Positions 42,853 to 51,606 are shown, counted from the first letter of the stretch. The stretch is 64,000 nt of DNA from Szabonella sp046295215 (GCA_046295215.1 JBKBNP010000008.1:22164-86163); one strand, 5' to 3'. Notes: generated by a model from the sequence alone, not told the origin. Made by a program: numbers and translations.

Positions 42853-43404
42853 ATGGACCAGAACGCCATCCAGAAACAGGTGAAGGAAGCGCAAGCCGCG
42901 CTGAAGAAGCTTGAGACGGAAATGCGCAAGCCCGCCAAGCTGCTGAAATCCGGCGCGCTGGATGAAAAGAAGGTGAAGGCGGCAGCGGCCAAGGTTTCGG
43001 CATTCCTCAAGCGGTTCAAGCCGCTGGCCAAGGCCGAAAGCAACAATGACTTTCCGAAATGGCCCGAGGAGGTTCAGGGCGATGTCGTCTGGGCCGAGGC
43101 CATGCTGTCGGAACTCATCGGGCTGGAAGCCGAGCTTCTGGCGGCTCTGAAACTCGCGAAAAAGTCGAAGGCGCGGATCGGGAAAGACCCCGGCAAGGTC
43201 TATACCCTGCTGGTCAAGTCCGGCCGCGGCCCGGCCTCCGAGACCAAATCCCTGCCCAAGGGCGTTGGCACGCTGCTCAAGGAAATGAAGAAGGGCGAAG
43301 AAATCGGCGGCATCGACGGCGCGATGATTTCCCTCCTGCCCATGGTGATCCTGTTCTGGCTCATCGCCGATACGATGGTGCGCTTCGCCCGCTCCCGGCG
43401 CTGA
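42853..43404 (+). CDS. Tail-anchored coiled-coil protein of unknown function
   Basis: 183 residues. The first ~120 are Lys/Ala/Glu-rich and helical (QKQVKEAQAALKKLETEMRKPAKLL, in part), then a Gly/Lys segment (SKARIGKDPGKVY), and a single membrane helix near the C-terminus (ISLLPMVILFWLIADTMVRFA) followed by RSRR. No signal peptide, so the long helical part would be cytosolic. Very Lys-rich for this genome. I do not recognise a family. It ends at a strong terminator. Confidence 0.72.
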   Translation: MDQNAIQKQVKEAQAALKKLETEMRKPAKLLKSGALDEKKVKAAAAKVSAFLKRFKPLAKAESNNDFPKWPEEVQGDVVWAEAMLSELIGLEAELLAALKLAKKSKARIGKDPGKVYTLLVKSGRGPASETKSLPKGVGTLLKEMKKGEEIGGIDGAMISLLPMVILFWLIADTMVRFARSRR

Positions 43405-43439
43405 CGGCCCGCCTCCCGCCGTTCCGGCGGGCAATTGAA

Positions 43440-43469
43440 AAGGCCCCCCGGTTCGCTCCGGGGGGCCTT
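43440..43469. terminator. Bidirectional intrinsic terminator
   Basis: AAGGCCCCCCGG, loop TTCGCT, CCGGGGGGCCTT: twelve perfect pairs. On the minus strand the stem is followed by TTCAATT after the paired TT (U-rich); on the plus strand by GTTCG. It lies between the convergent tail-anchored protein gene and ccoP and can serve both. Confidence 0.85.
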
Positions 43470-43497
43470 GTTCGTCGGGTAAGCGGGCAGGCAGGCG

Positions 43498-44442
43498 CTA
43501 TTCGCCCCCCCCCAGCCCATGCACATAGACCGAGACCGCGCGGATGTCGGCCTCGCTCAGCCTTCCGGTCCAGTTCGGCATCACACCGGCGCGGGCATTG
43601 ACCACCGAATAGGTGATCGACTCGACCGATCCGCCATAAAGCCAGATCGCGTTGTTCAGCGCAGGGGCGCCCAGGTCGCGCACGCCCTCGCCCGCCTCGC
43701 CATGGCAGCCGGAACAGTTGTCGAGATAGACCTCCTCCCCCGCGGTGGCGAGCATCGCGTCATGCTCCTGCCCCGAGATCAGCCGGACATATTGCACGAC
43801 ACTGGCGATCTCGTCCTTTTCCAGCAGCCCATCAGCCCCGAAGCGCGGCATCTCCGACAGGCGTGCATCCGGGTCGGTGTCGTTGCGGATGCCATGGGCG
43901 ACGGTGTAGCGGATATTCTCGATGTCCCCGCCCCAGAGCCAGTCATCGTCCAGGAGGTTCGGATAGCCCGAAGCCTGCACCCCCGCCGCCCCCGACCCGT
44001 GGCACTGCGCGCACCAGGTGCGGAACACGGCGGCACCCGCATTGTTTGCGAAGTTCACCAGTTCGGGATCGTTGGAGATTTCGGTCAGTTCGGCTGCTTC
44101 CAGACGCGCCCGCATCGGGGCATTGGCCTCGTTGAACCGCTGGATCTCGGCGGCAACATCGGCCCGGGTGGAATAGCCGAGGATCCCCGGCGTTGCCTTC
44201 GACACCAGCGGCCAGGCCGGATAAAGGACCGTGTAGATCAGCGCCCAGACGATCGTGATGTAGAAGGTCCAGAGCCACCAGCGCGGCATCGGGTTGTCAT
44301 ATTCCTCGATCCCGTCCCAGGTGTGGCCGGTGGTCTGCACCTCGCCCGTAACCTTCTTGTCCAGCACCACTTTGGGATCGGGATACTGGCGTTCCGGCGA
44401 GTCGAGCTTGTTCTCGGGGGTCTTGTCTTGTTCGTCGACCAT
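43498..44442 (-). CDS. ccoP: Cytochrome cbb3 oxidase diheme subunit
   Basis: 314 residues. A membrane helix at about 55-75 (WWLWTFYITIVWALIYTVLYPAW, in part) is followed by two periplasmic cytochrome c domains with heme sites CAQCH and CSGCH. It feeds electrons into the oxidase. ATG at 44442 overlaps the ccoQ TGA by one base, with AAGGAGG just upstream; the GTG one codon before is less likely. Methionine ligands are seen in SEMPRFG and AGVMPNW. Last gene of ccoNOQP. Confidence 0.96.
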   Translation of the reverse strand: MVDEQDKTPENKLDSPERQYPDPKVVLDKKVTGEVQTTGHTWDGIEEYDNPMPRWWLWTFYITIVWALIYTVLYPAWPLVSKATPGILGYSTRADVAAEIQRFNEANAPMRARLEAAELTEISNDPELVNFANNAGAAVFRTWCAQCHGSGAAGVQASGYPNLLDDDWLWGGDIENIRYTVAHGIRNDTDPDARLSEMPRFGADGLLEKDEIASVVQYVRLISGQEHDAMLATAGEEVYLDNCSGCHGEAGEGVRDLGAPALNNAIWLYGGSVESITYSVVNARAGVMPNWTGRLSEADIRAVSVYVHGLGGGE

Positions 44443-44660
44443 CACTTGGCCTCCTTCGGCGCGGGTGCGGGGCTGTCAGGGCCGGTGCCGGGACTGCCCG
44501 CAGGCTTGTCGTCATTGCGGAAGATCGAGGATGCGGCATCGTCATGCAGCTTGCGGCTGCCGGGCCGGAAGGCCCAGATCACCACGCCGATGAACACCAG
44601 CGTCAGGAACAGCAGCATCCAGCTGTCGGCGAAGGCGCGCAGGAATGTATAGGTTTCCAT
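44442..44660 (-). CDS. ccoQ: Cytochrome cbb3 oxidase small subunit
   Basis: 72 residues with one membrane helix (SWMLLFLTLVFIGVVIWAF) and a polar, Pro-rich tail. CcoQ stabilises the oxidase and in Rhodobacter also tunes the signal it sends to the photosynthesis regulators. It starts 13 bases after ccoO and overlaps ccoP by a base. Confidence 0.9.
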   Translation of the reverse strand: METYTFLRAFADSWMLLFLTLVFIGVVIWAFRPGSRKLHDDAASSIFRNDDKPAGSPGTGPDSPAPAPKEAK

Positions 44661-44673
44661 CTTGCCCTCCCCC

Positions 44674-45444
44674 TCAGCGGCTTGGATCGGGCTGGAAGGT
44701 CGAGAAATCGACCATCGTGCCCAGCACTTGCAGATAGGCGATAAGCGCATCCATCTCGGTCAGTTGCGGCTGGCCGTCGAAATTGCGCTGGTTGATCGTC
44801 GGCGGGAACACCAGAACCTCGCCATTCGGCATTTCCTGCCGCCCGGTGTAGCGGGAATAGAGCCCGTCCGGGTCTGCATCCGGGTTGGCCTGCGCCCGGA
44901 AATCGGCCTGTGCGTTGTCGATCATCTCCTGCGTGTAGGGCACGCCGACCATGCGGTTGGCGCGCAGGCTGTCGGCGATGTAGCGCCCGTCGATCACCCG
45001 GTCCATCAGGAAGGCATAGGGCGGCATCACCGATTCCGGCACGACCGATTTCGGCGCGATCAGGTGATCCACATGCCAGTCATCGGAATAGCGGTTGCCC
45101 ACGCGGGCCAGATCCGGCCCGGTGCGTTTCGACCCCCATTGGAACGGATGGTCATACATCGATTCCGCCGCGAGGCTGTAATGGCCGTAACGTTCCACCT
45201 CGTCGCGCATCGGGCGGATCATCTGGCTGTGACAGACATAGCAGCCTTCACGGATGTAGATGTCGCGCCCTGCCAGTTCCAGCGGCGTATAGGGGCGCAC
45301 CCCTTCCACCTTCTCGATGGTGTTTTCAAGGTAGAAGAGCGGCAAGATCTGCACCAGCCCCCCGATCGTCACCACGAGGAAGCTGAGAACCAGCAGGAGC
45401 GTCGCATTGGTCTCGATGACCTTGTGTTTGTCCAGAATACCCAT
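44674..45444 (-). CDS. ccoO: Cytochrome cbb3 oxidase monoheme subunit
   Basis: 256 residues: an N-terminal helix (TLLLVLSFLVVTIGGLVQILPLFYL, in part), then a cytochrome c domain with heme site CYVCH in REGCYVCHSQMIRPM, and the family segments RTGPDLARVGNRYSDDWH and VMPPYAF. Standard length. It follows ccoN after 12 bases. Confidence 0.96.
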   Translation of the reverse strand: MGILDKHKVIETNATLLLVLSFLVVTIGGLVQILPLFYLENTIEKVEGVRPYTPLELAGRDIYIREGCYVCHSQMIRPMRDEVERYGHYSLAAESMYDHPFQWGSKRTGPDLARVGNRYSDDWHVDHLIAPKSVVPESVMPPYAFLMDRVIDGRYIADSLRANRMVGVPYTQEMIDNAQADFRAQANPDADPDGLYSRYTGRQEMPNGEVLVFPPTINQRNFDGQPQLTEMDALIAYLQVLGTMVDFSTFQPDPSR

Positions 45445-45456
45445 CTGTCCCTCCTG

Positions 45457-47058
45457 TCATTCGGCCGGGACGAAGGCGTTGCGCGTGGCCCGTTCGGGCT
45501 GTGCGCAGACCGTCATCCAGAGGTTGTAGCACATGATGACAGCGCCCGCGAGGAACATGACCCCGCCCAGACCGCGCACCACATACATCGGGAACTTCGC
45601 GGCCACCGTGTCGGCAAAGGCATTCACGAGGAAGCCGTTGGCATCCACTTCGCGCCACATCAGGCCTTCCATGATGCCCGTCACCCACATCGAGGAGGCG
45701 TAGAGAACGATCCCGATGGTGGCGAGCCAGAAGTGCCAGGACACGAGGCTGAGCGAATAGAGCCGCTCGCGCTGCCACAGGCGCGGCACAAGGAAGTAGA
45801 GCGCGCCGAAGGTGATCATGCCGTTCCAGCCCAGCGCGCCGGAATGGACGTGGCCGATGGTCCAGTCGGTGTAATGCGACAGGCTGTTGACCGCCTTGAT
45901 CGACATCATCGGGCCTTCGAAGGTGGACATGCCGTAGAAGCCGATGCTGACCACCATCATGCGGATGATCGGGTCGGTGCGCAGCTTGTCCCAGGCGCCC
46001 GACAGCGTCATCAGCCCGTTGATCATGCCGCCCCAGCTTGGCATCCACAGCATGATGGAAAACACCATGCCCAGCGTCTGCGCCCAGTCGGGCAGCGCCG
46101 TGTAATGCAGATGGTGCGGACCCGCCCAGATATAGAGGAAGATCAGCGCCCAGAAGTGGATGATGGAAAGCTTGTAGCTGAACACCGGGCGTTCGGCCTG
46201 TTTCGGCACGAAGTAATACATCATGCCCAGAAAGCCTGCGGTCAGGAAAAAGCCCACGGCGTTGTGGCCATACCACCACTGCACCATCGCATCCTGCACG
46301 CCCGAGAACACCTGCACCGATTTCGACCCGAAAACCGACACCGGGATCGACAGGTTGTTGAACACATGCAGCATGGCCACCGTCACGATGAACGACAGGT
46401 AAAACCAGTTCGCCACATAGATATGCGGCTCCTTGCGCTTGATGATCGTGCCGAGGAACACCGCCAGATAGGCCAGCCAGACCACCGTCAGCCACAGGTC
46501 CACATGCCATTCCGGTTCGGCATATTCCTTGGATTGCGTGGCGCCCAGAACGTAGCCGGTTGCCGCCAGCACGATGAACAGCTGATAGCCCCAGAACACG
46601 AACCAGCCGAGGTTGCCGCCCCAGAGCCGCGCCGCACTCGTGCGCTGCACCACATAGAAGGAGGTCGCGATCAGCGCGTTGCCGCCAAAGGCGAAGATCA
46701 CCGCAGAGGTGTGCAAGGGGCGCAGGCGACCAAAGTTCAGATACCCCTCGGCCCAGGTGAAGTTCAGTTGCGGCCAGGCGAGCTGGAAGGCGATGACCAC
46801 ACCGACAAGAAAGCCGACCACGCCCCAGAAGGCGGTGGCGATCACGCCCGCGCGCACCACGGAATCGAAATATTCCGTTTCAGGGGCGGCCAGACGCACC
46901 TCCCCGACCCGACGCACCTGCCACAGAAACATCCCTGCCGCGACCAGCATCACGGTAAGGGCATTGACCATAAAGGCCGGGTCGCGCGCAAAATTGGCCC
47001 CGATCGCCGCCAGCAGCGCGATCAGGCCCAATGCGACCAGTTTGAGGTAATCCCACAT
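45457..47058 (-). CDS. ccoN: Cytochrome cbb3 oxidase catalytic subunit
   Basis: 533 residues, about twelve helices. It holds heme b and the heme b3-CuB centre where O2 is reduced. Conserved segments are RPLHTSAVIFAFGGNALI (low-spin heme His), VQWWYGHNAVGFFLT (CuB His and cross-linked Tyr region), WAGPHHLHYTALPDW (two more CuB His) and YTDWTIGHVHSGALGWNG (heme b3 and b His). The start MWDYLKLVALG at 47058 has AAGGGA upstream; the frame continues 67 codons up through the control region. Expected to be induced by FnrL through the box at 47153. Confidence 0.96.
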   Translation of the reverse strand: MWDYLKLVALGLIALLAAIGANFARDPAFMVNALTVMLVAAGMFLWQVRRVGEVRLAAPETEYFDSVVRAGVIATAFWGVVGFLVGVVIAFQLAWPQLNFTWAEGYLNFGRLRPLHTSAVIFAFGGNALIATSFYVVQRTSAARLWGGNLGWFVFWGYQLFIVLAATGYVLGATQSKEYAEPEWHVDLWLTVVWLAYLAVFLGTIIKRKEPHIYVANWFYLSFIVTVAMLHVFNNLSIPVSVFGSKSVQVFSGVQDAMVQWWYGHNAVGFFLTAGFLGMMYYFVPKQAERPVFSYKLSIIHFWALIFLYIWAGPHHLHYTALPDWAQTLGMVFSIMLWMPSWGGMINGLMTLSGAWDKLRTDPIIRMMVVSIGFYGMSTFEGPMMSIKAVNSLSHYTDWTIGHVHSGALGWNGMITFGALYFLVPRLWQRERLYSLSLVSWHFWLATIGIVLYASSMWVTGIMEGLMWREVDANGFLVNAFADTVAAKFPMYVVRGLGGVMFLAGAVIMCYNLWMTVCAQPERATRNAFVPAE

Positions 47059-47152
47059 ATTCTTGTCCCTTCGCCCAGACCCGGCCGGATCCGGGGATTC
47101 GGTCGGGCATACGTCCACAGCCTGCTTTTGACCACGCGCTGTCCGGACTGCC

Positions 47153-47166
47153 TTGATCCATATCAA
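47153..47166. promoter_or_regulatory. Fnr box for ccoN
   Basis: TTGAT-CCAT-ATCAA, a perfect Fnr-type palindrome, 95 bases before the ccoN start. A class II position (-41.5) would place transcription start near 47118, leaving a 60-base leader. Confidence 0.82.
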
Positions 47167-47184
47167 GATCGAGGCGGTCGCACC

Positions 47185-47198
47185 TTGACCCGTGTCAA
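47185..47198. promoter_or_regulatory. Second Fnr/Crp-type box, facing uspA
   Basis: TTGAC-CCGT-GTCAA, a perfect palindrome of the wider Fnr/Dnr type, centred 32 bases from the ccoN box. A -41.5 position gives transcription start near 47233 and a ~26-base leader for uspA. Confidence 0.7.
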
Positions 47199-47258
47199 TT
47201 CGCCATGGCCTCCACTGTGCCATGATGACCCCGGACCGCAAACAGATGAGGTGTCGCA

Positions 47259-48104
47259 ATGGGCTATAAATCCATCCTGACCGTTCTTGCCGATGAAACC
47301 CGCGCCGAGGCCGTTTTTGCCGGTGCCGCCGATGTTGCGATGGCCCAGGACGCGCATCTGGACGCGCTTTGCCTTGGCATAGACCGCACGCAGGTCGGCT
47401 ATTCCTATGTCGGCGCGGGGGCCGTCATGCTTCAGGTCAGCCAGGACCGGGCGGCAGAGGATGTCCGCGCGGTCGAGGCAGCGGCCAATCGCGCGGCAAA
47501 GGCGCAGCCGGCGGGACTGCGGTGCAGTATCGAATCGGCGGTGACCATGCTGGGCGGCACGATTGACCTGGTCGGGTCGCGGGCGCGCTTTTCCGATCTG
47601 GTCGTGCTGGGTCAACCCTATGGCGAGGGGCGCGGACCGGAGGAGGAGGCCATCGTCGAGACCGCCCTGTTCGAAGGGCTTGCCCCGGTGCTGATCCTTC
47701 CCGCGAATGGCAGGACCGCGCCCCGGCCGAAACGGATCGTTCTGGCCTGGAACCAGAGCCGCGAGGCGATGGTTGCCGCCCGCCGCGCCCTGCCCTTCCT
47801 CAAGGCCGCCGAACAGGTCTGCATCACGGTCATCGACCCGCCCACACATGGGCCGGAACGGTCCGACCCCGGCGGGGCGCTGTGCCAGATGCTCGCCCGG
47901 CATGGCGTCGTGGCGGAGGTGTCGGTGCTTGCCAGGACGCTGCCGCGTGTGTCGGAAGTGCTGGCACGTCAGGTGCGCGACAGGGATGCCGACATGCTGG
48001 TGATGGGGGCCTACGGCCATTCGCGCTTCCGCGAGGCGATCCTTGGCGGGGCGACCCGCAACATGCTGGAACAGGCCGAAGTGCCCGTCCTGATGGCGCA
48101 TTGA
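47259..48104 (+). CDS. uspA: Universal stress protein (two-domain)
   Basis: 281 residues with two UspA-like halves (MGYKSILTVLADETRAEAVF, and RPKRIVLAWNQSREAMVAARRALP). The ATP-type glycine motif is in the second half (MGAYGHSRFREAILGGATRNML, in part: GxxGHSxFRE...GGxTR). Members beside ccoN and fnrL are induced in low oxygen. It diverges from ccoN over a region with two Fnr boxes and converges on fnrL. Confidence 0.88.
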   Translation: MGYKSILTVLADETRAEAVFAGAADVAMAQDAHLDALCLGIDRTQVGYSYVGAGAVMLQVSQDRAAEDVRAVEAAANRAAKAQPAGLRCSIESAVTMLGGTIDLVGSRARFSDLVVLGQPYGEGRGPEEEAIVETALFEGLAPVLILPANGRTAPRPKRIVLAWNQSREAMVAARRALPFLKAAEQVCITVIDPPTHGPERSDPGGALCQMLARHGVVAEVSVLARTLPRVSEVLARQVRDRDADMLVMGAYGHSRFREAILGGATRNMLEQAEVPVLMAH

Positions 48105-48176
48105 CCGAAGGCCGCCCGCACACCGGAAACCGGCAAGAAAAGACCGCAGGGGATTGAGGAGCGGTCCCGACCGGCC

Positions 48177-48923
48177 TCAGTTCAGCAGGCCGCCATCGCT
48201 GTCATCGCCCGCCTCTTCCAGCAGACGGTTGAAATCGGCGATGGTGACATGGCGCTTGCCTTCCAGCGAGATCACCCCGTCGCGGCGCAGCGCGCTGATC
48301 TGGCGGCTGACCGTTTCCAGCGTCAGGCCGAGGTAATCGGCCATTTCCTCCCGCGTCAGCGGCAGGTCGAACACCATGCGCCCGCCCGGCGCACGCAGCG
48401 CGAGGCTGGCATAGCGACGTCCCAGAATGGCCAGCAGGGACGCGATCTTTTCCCGCGCGGTCTTGCGCCCCAGAAGCAGCATCCATTCGCGCGCCGCATC
48501 CAGTTCGTCCAGCGTCATTTCCAGCAGGCGCTGTCCGATATGGGGCGTGGAGATCATCATTTCCTCGAAGGGTTTCTTGCGGAAACAGCACATCACGAGG
48601 TCGGTCGTCGCGGTCACGTCATAGGCCGCTGTCGACCGGCCCGGACGGCCCACGAAATCCGAAGGCAGCAAAAGCCCGACCATCTGGCGCCGCCCGTCCT
48701 CCATCGTCTGGGTCAAGGTCGCAATGCCCGATACCACGGAGCCCACGAAATCCATCCGGTCGCCTGACCAGATCACCGTCTGGCCGGCCTGGAAGCTGCG
48801 GTAATACTTGATCTGTTCCAGCCGGGTCAGTTCATCCGCCTCGCAGCGCGCGCACACGGCGCGGTGCCGGATCGGGCAGTCGCCGCAATCCTGCATTGTT
48901 CGGTGGAGATCGTGAACGCTCAT
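48177..48923 (-). CDS. fnrL: Oxygen-sensing regulator FnrL
   Basis: 248 residues, Crp/Fnr family. The N-terminal cysteines Cys13, Cys16, Cys24 and Cys27 (DCGDCPIRHRAVCARC) with Cys112/Cys113 (LVMCCFRKKPF) supply ligands for an O2-labile [4Fe-4S] cluster. The C-terminal helix-turn-helix EEMADYLGLTLETVSRQISALRRDG (in part) has the E-x-x-S-R core that reads TTGAT half sites. FnrL switches on low-oxygen respiration and tetrapyrrole genes. Start at 48923 with AAGG upstream. Divergent from hemN with an Fnr box between. Confidence 0.96.
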   Translation of the reverse strand: MSVHDLHRTMQDCGDCPIRHRAVCARCEADELTRLEQIKYYRSFQAGQTVIWSGDRMDFVGSVVSGIATLTQTMEDGRRQMVGLLLPSDFVGRPGRSTAAYDVTATTDLVMCCFRKKPFEEMMISTPHIGQRLLEMTLDELDAAREWMLLLGRKTAREKIASLLAILGRRYASLALRAPGGRMVFDLPLTREEMADYLGLTLETVSRQISALRRDGVISLEGKRHVTIADFNRLLEEAGDDSDGGLLN

Positions 48924-48935
48924 TTTCCGGCCTTG

Positions 48936-48949
48936 TTGATCTGCGTCAA
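48936..48949. promoter_or_regulatory. Fnr box between fnrL and hemN
   Basis: TTGAT-CTGC-GTCAA: one perfect and one near-perfect half site. It ends 13 bases from the fnrL ATG and 36 bases before the hemN ATG. So close to fnrL it would block rather than activate, i.e. negative autoregulation; for hemN it overlaps the promoter area. Confidence 0.7.
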
Positions 48950-48984
48950 AGTCGTGGCCGATTGTATACCGGTATTGACAGGGC

Positions 48985-50340
48985 ATGACCACGGAAACCC
49001 GCCTCAGGACTCTCGGACTCTTTGACGCGCGCGTGCCGCGCTACACGAGCTATCCGACGGCCCCGCATTTCGGCACCGCAACCGGCCCTGCCGATTTCAC
49101 CCGATGGGTCGAGGCGATTCCGGAAGGGGCCGCGATCTCGCTCTATCTGCATGTGCCCTTCTGCCGGCGGCTCTGCTGGTTCTGCGCCTGCCGGACGCAG
49201 GGGACATCCTCGGATGCACCGGTGCGCGCCTATGTCGAAACCCTGCTGGCGGAAATCGCGCTGCTGCGCCGCCATCTGCCGCGCGGTGTCCGTCTGGCCC
49301 GGCTGCACTGGGGCGGCGGCACGCCCACCCTGCTGGACCCCGACCTCATGCGCAGACTGGCCGATGCGGTGTTCGACATGGCCCCGCTGGCACCGGGCGG
49401 CGAGTTCTCGGTCGAGATCGACCCCAACGAGATCGACGGCCCGAGGCTTGATGCGCTGGCGGCGGCGGGCATGACCCGGGCCTCCATCGGGGTGCAGGAT
49501 TTCGACCCCGAGATCCAGAAGGCCATCGGGCGCGAACAGGGATATGCGCTGACCCGCGATGTGGCCGCGATGATCCGTGATCGGGGCGTGACCAGCCTCA
49601 ATGCCGACATTCTCTATGGCCTGCCGCACCAGACCCGCGCGAAGATCGCGGATTCGGTGCAGAAGCTCCTGTCGCTTTCGCCCGACCGGGTGGCCCTTTA
49701 CGGCTATGCGCATGTGCCCTGGATGAGCCGTCGGCAACAGATGATCCCTTCCGATTCGATGCCGCCCCCCGAGGAACGGCTGCACCTGTTCGAGAGGGCG
49801 CGCGCGCTGTTTCTGGCCGATGGTTACGAGGAAATCGGGATTGACCATTTCGCGCTTCCCGGCGACGGGCTGGCGAAGGCCGCACGGACCGGACGTCTGC
49901 GGCGCAATTTCCAGGGTTATACCGATGACACAGCCGAGGCGCTGATCGGGCTCGGGGCCTCGTCCATCTCGCGCTTTGCGCAGGGTTTTGCGCAGAATGC
50001 CTCTGCCACCGCCGCCTATACCGCCGCGATCCGCGCGGGCGGATTCGCCACTCATCGCGGCCATGTCTTCGCGGCAGAGGACATGCTGCACGCCCGCATC
50101 ATCGAGGCGCTGATGTGCGATTTCCGCATCACGCGGGCCGAGCTGGCGGGGCGTTTCGGCCTGCCAGCGGACCGGATCGAGGCGTTGCTGTCCCGCGCCG
50201 TGGACCGGTTCGGCGATATGGTGGAGCTTGACGCCACCGCCCTGTCGATCCCGCCACGAGGTCGCCCGCTGACACGGATGATCGCGCGGCTGTTCGACAG
50301 CTATGACCAGACCAGGGCGCAGCACTCCGCAGCCGTCTGA
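48985..50340 (+). CDS. hemN: Oxygen-independent coproporphyrinogen III oxidase
   Basis: 451 residues, radical-SAM enzyme. It carries the cluster motif HVPFCRRLCWFCAC (C-x3-C-x2-C plus the following Cys), LHWGGGTPT for SAM, and SIGVQDFDPEIQKAIGREQ with IDHFALP and NFQGYT. It decarboxylates coproporphyrinogen III in heme and bacteriochlorophyll synthesis without O2. In Rhodobacter this fnrL-linked copy has also been called hemZ. It ends 18 bases from the convergent glycosyltransferase. Confidence 0.95.
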   Translation: MTTETRLRTLGLFDARVPRYTSYPTAPHFGTATGPADFTRWVEAIPEGAAISLYLHVPFCRRLCWFCACRTQGTSSDAPVRAYVETLLAEIALLRRHLPRGVRLARLHWGGGTPTLLDPDLMRRLADAVFDMAPLAPGGEFSVEIDPNEIDGPRLDALAAAGMTRASIGVQDFDPEIQKAIGREQGYALTRDVAAMIRDRGVTSLNADILYGLPHQTRAKIADSVQKLLSLSPDRVALYGYAHVPWMSRRQQMIPSDSMPPPEERLHLFERARALFLADGYEEIGIDHFALPGDGLAKAARTGRLRRNFQGYTDDTAEALIGLGASSISRFAQGFAQNASATAAYTAAIRAGGFATHRGHVFAAEDMLHARIIEALMCDFRITRAELAGRFGLPADRIEALLSRAVDRFGDMVELDATALSIPPRGRPLTRMIARLFDSYDQTRAQHSAAV

Positions 50341-50358
50341 GCGCAGGTGCGAAGCCCG

Positions 50359-51606
50359 TCAGGACGCAGGAACGGGCAATTCGCCACGCCCGACGGACTC
50401 CACGAACTCCACCATCTGCGGCAGGCAGACGCCTTGCAGGTCATAGCCTTCGCGGATCGTGCGACGGGCCTGGATGCGCATGGGGGTGAACCGTTCGGGC
50501 TCCGACAGAGCCTCGGTCAGCCGCGCCGACCATGCCTTCACATCGAAGAAATCGACCAGCAGCCCGTTCTGGCCCTCGGTGATGAGTTCCTCCACCGGGG
50601 CCGTGCGCGACCCCACCACCAGACAACCTGCCGCCATCGCCTCCAGCATCGACCAGGACAGAACGAACGGGTAGGTCAGGTAGGCATGCACCCGGCTGAC
50701 CTGCAACAGCGAGACAAAATCCGGATAGGGCACCTTGCCCAGAAAATGCACGCGGCCGAGATCCAGCCTGCCGCGCATCTCATTCAGAAAGATCTCTTTC
50801 CAGGTCTGCCCCTTGGGCGCGGGCTGGCCATAGCTGACATCATCGCCGCCCACGATCACGACCTGCGCATCGGGCCGCGCGGCGAGGATCCCGGGCAGCG
50901 CCCGCATGAAGACATGATAGCCGCGATAGGGTTCCAGATTGCGGTTGACGAAGGTCAGAACCTCGTCACCGGGCCGCAGCACGCGCCCGCCCGGCAGGGC
51001 CAGTTGCGCATCCGGGTCCGGGGCCACGCGGTCGGTATCGACCCCGTCGAAAATCACCCGGATCATGTGCCGCACGGGCGCGGGATAGGTGCTGGCCTGC
51101 CAGCGCGTCGGCGCAAGGGCGGCATCGGCATGCAGAAGCGATTGCCCCAGATGTGCCGCGCGACCCTGCGCGATCATCACCGGGTCGAACCCGGGGCGCG
51201 AGAACTCGGGGTCGAACCCCACATCGCGCCCGACACCGCGATAATAGAACTCGGCATAGACGATCAGCTTCGCCTCTGGCCAGACCTCTTTCAGAAACAG
51301 CGTCTCGCCCCAGCCGGAATGGCCGAAGATGACATCGGGCACATAGCCCTGCCGTTCGCGCAACTGCATCGCCGCCCGCGCCACGGTCACGCCCCGGTCC
51401 GACATCTGGGTGAAATTGCGCCCCAGCCGCGTTGCCGCCGGGTCCAGCGGTGCCGCCTCGTGGCGGTAGCGCAAGACGGGAACAGGGGATTTCCGCTGGT
51501 TTCCGGCGTCGGTCAGGGCAAGACAGTCATGCCCGCGGGCCTGCATCGCCGGGGCCAGATGCAGGAACTGGCCGGGGAAATTCTGATGGACGAACAACAG
51601 CTTCAT
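50359..51606 (-). CDS. Glycosyltransferase family 4 protein
   Basis: 415 residues, GT-B fold. N-terminal Rossmann half MKLLFVHQNFPGQFLHLAPAM; C-terminal nucleotide-sugar half with FVNRNLEPYRGYHVFMRALP, VVIVGGDDVSYG, HFLGKVPYPDFVSLLQVS, and the E-x7-E-like motif SWSMLEAMAAGCLVVGSRTAPVEELI (in part). Acceptor unknown; cell-surface sugar is typical. Its ATG overlaps the yejF stop by four bases, so it is translated from the yej mRNA, which is unusual. Confidence 0.87.
   Translation of the reverse strand: MKLLFVHQNFPGQFLHLAPAMQARGHDCLALTDAGNQRKSPVPVLRYRHEAAPLDPAATRLGRNFTQMSDRGVTVARAAMQLRERQGYVPDVIFGHSGWGETLFLKEVWPEAKLIVYAEFYYRGVGRDVGFDPEFSRPGFDPVMIAQGRAAHLGQSLLHADAALAPTRWQASTYPAPVRHMIRVIFDGVDTDRVAPDPDAQLALPGGRVLRPGDEVLTFVNRNLEPYRGYHVFMRALPGILAARPDAQVVIVGGDDVSYGQPAPKGQTWKEIFLNEMRGRLDLGRVHFLGKVPYPDFVSLLQVSRVHAYLTYPFVLSWSMLEAMAAGCLVVGSRTAPVEELITEGQNGLLVDFFDVKAWSARLTEALSEPERFTPMRIQARRTIREGYDLQGVCLPQMVEFVESVGRGELPVPAS

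Noticed and set aside
44662..47280. A very long open frame (872 codons) on the plus strand opposite ccoNOQP
   Set aside because: It is the antisense of four certain genes. Its product is rich in His, Arg, Gln and Pro, without domains, as expected from the GC-rich reverse strand. Similar antisense frames at 95-1795, 8541-10589 and 12510-14684 were dropped for the same reason.
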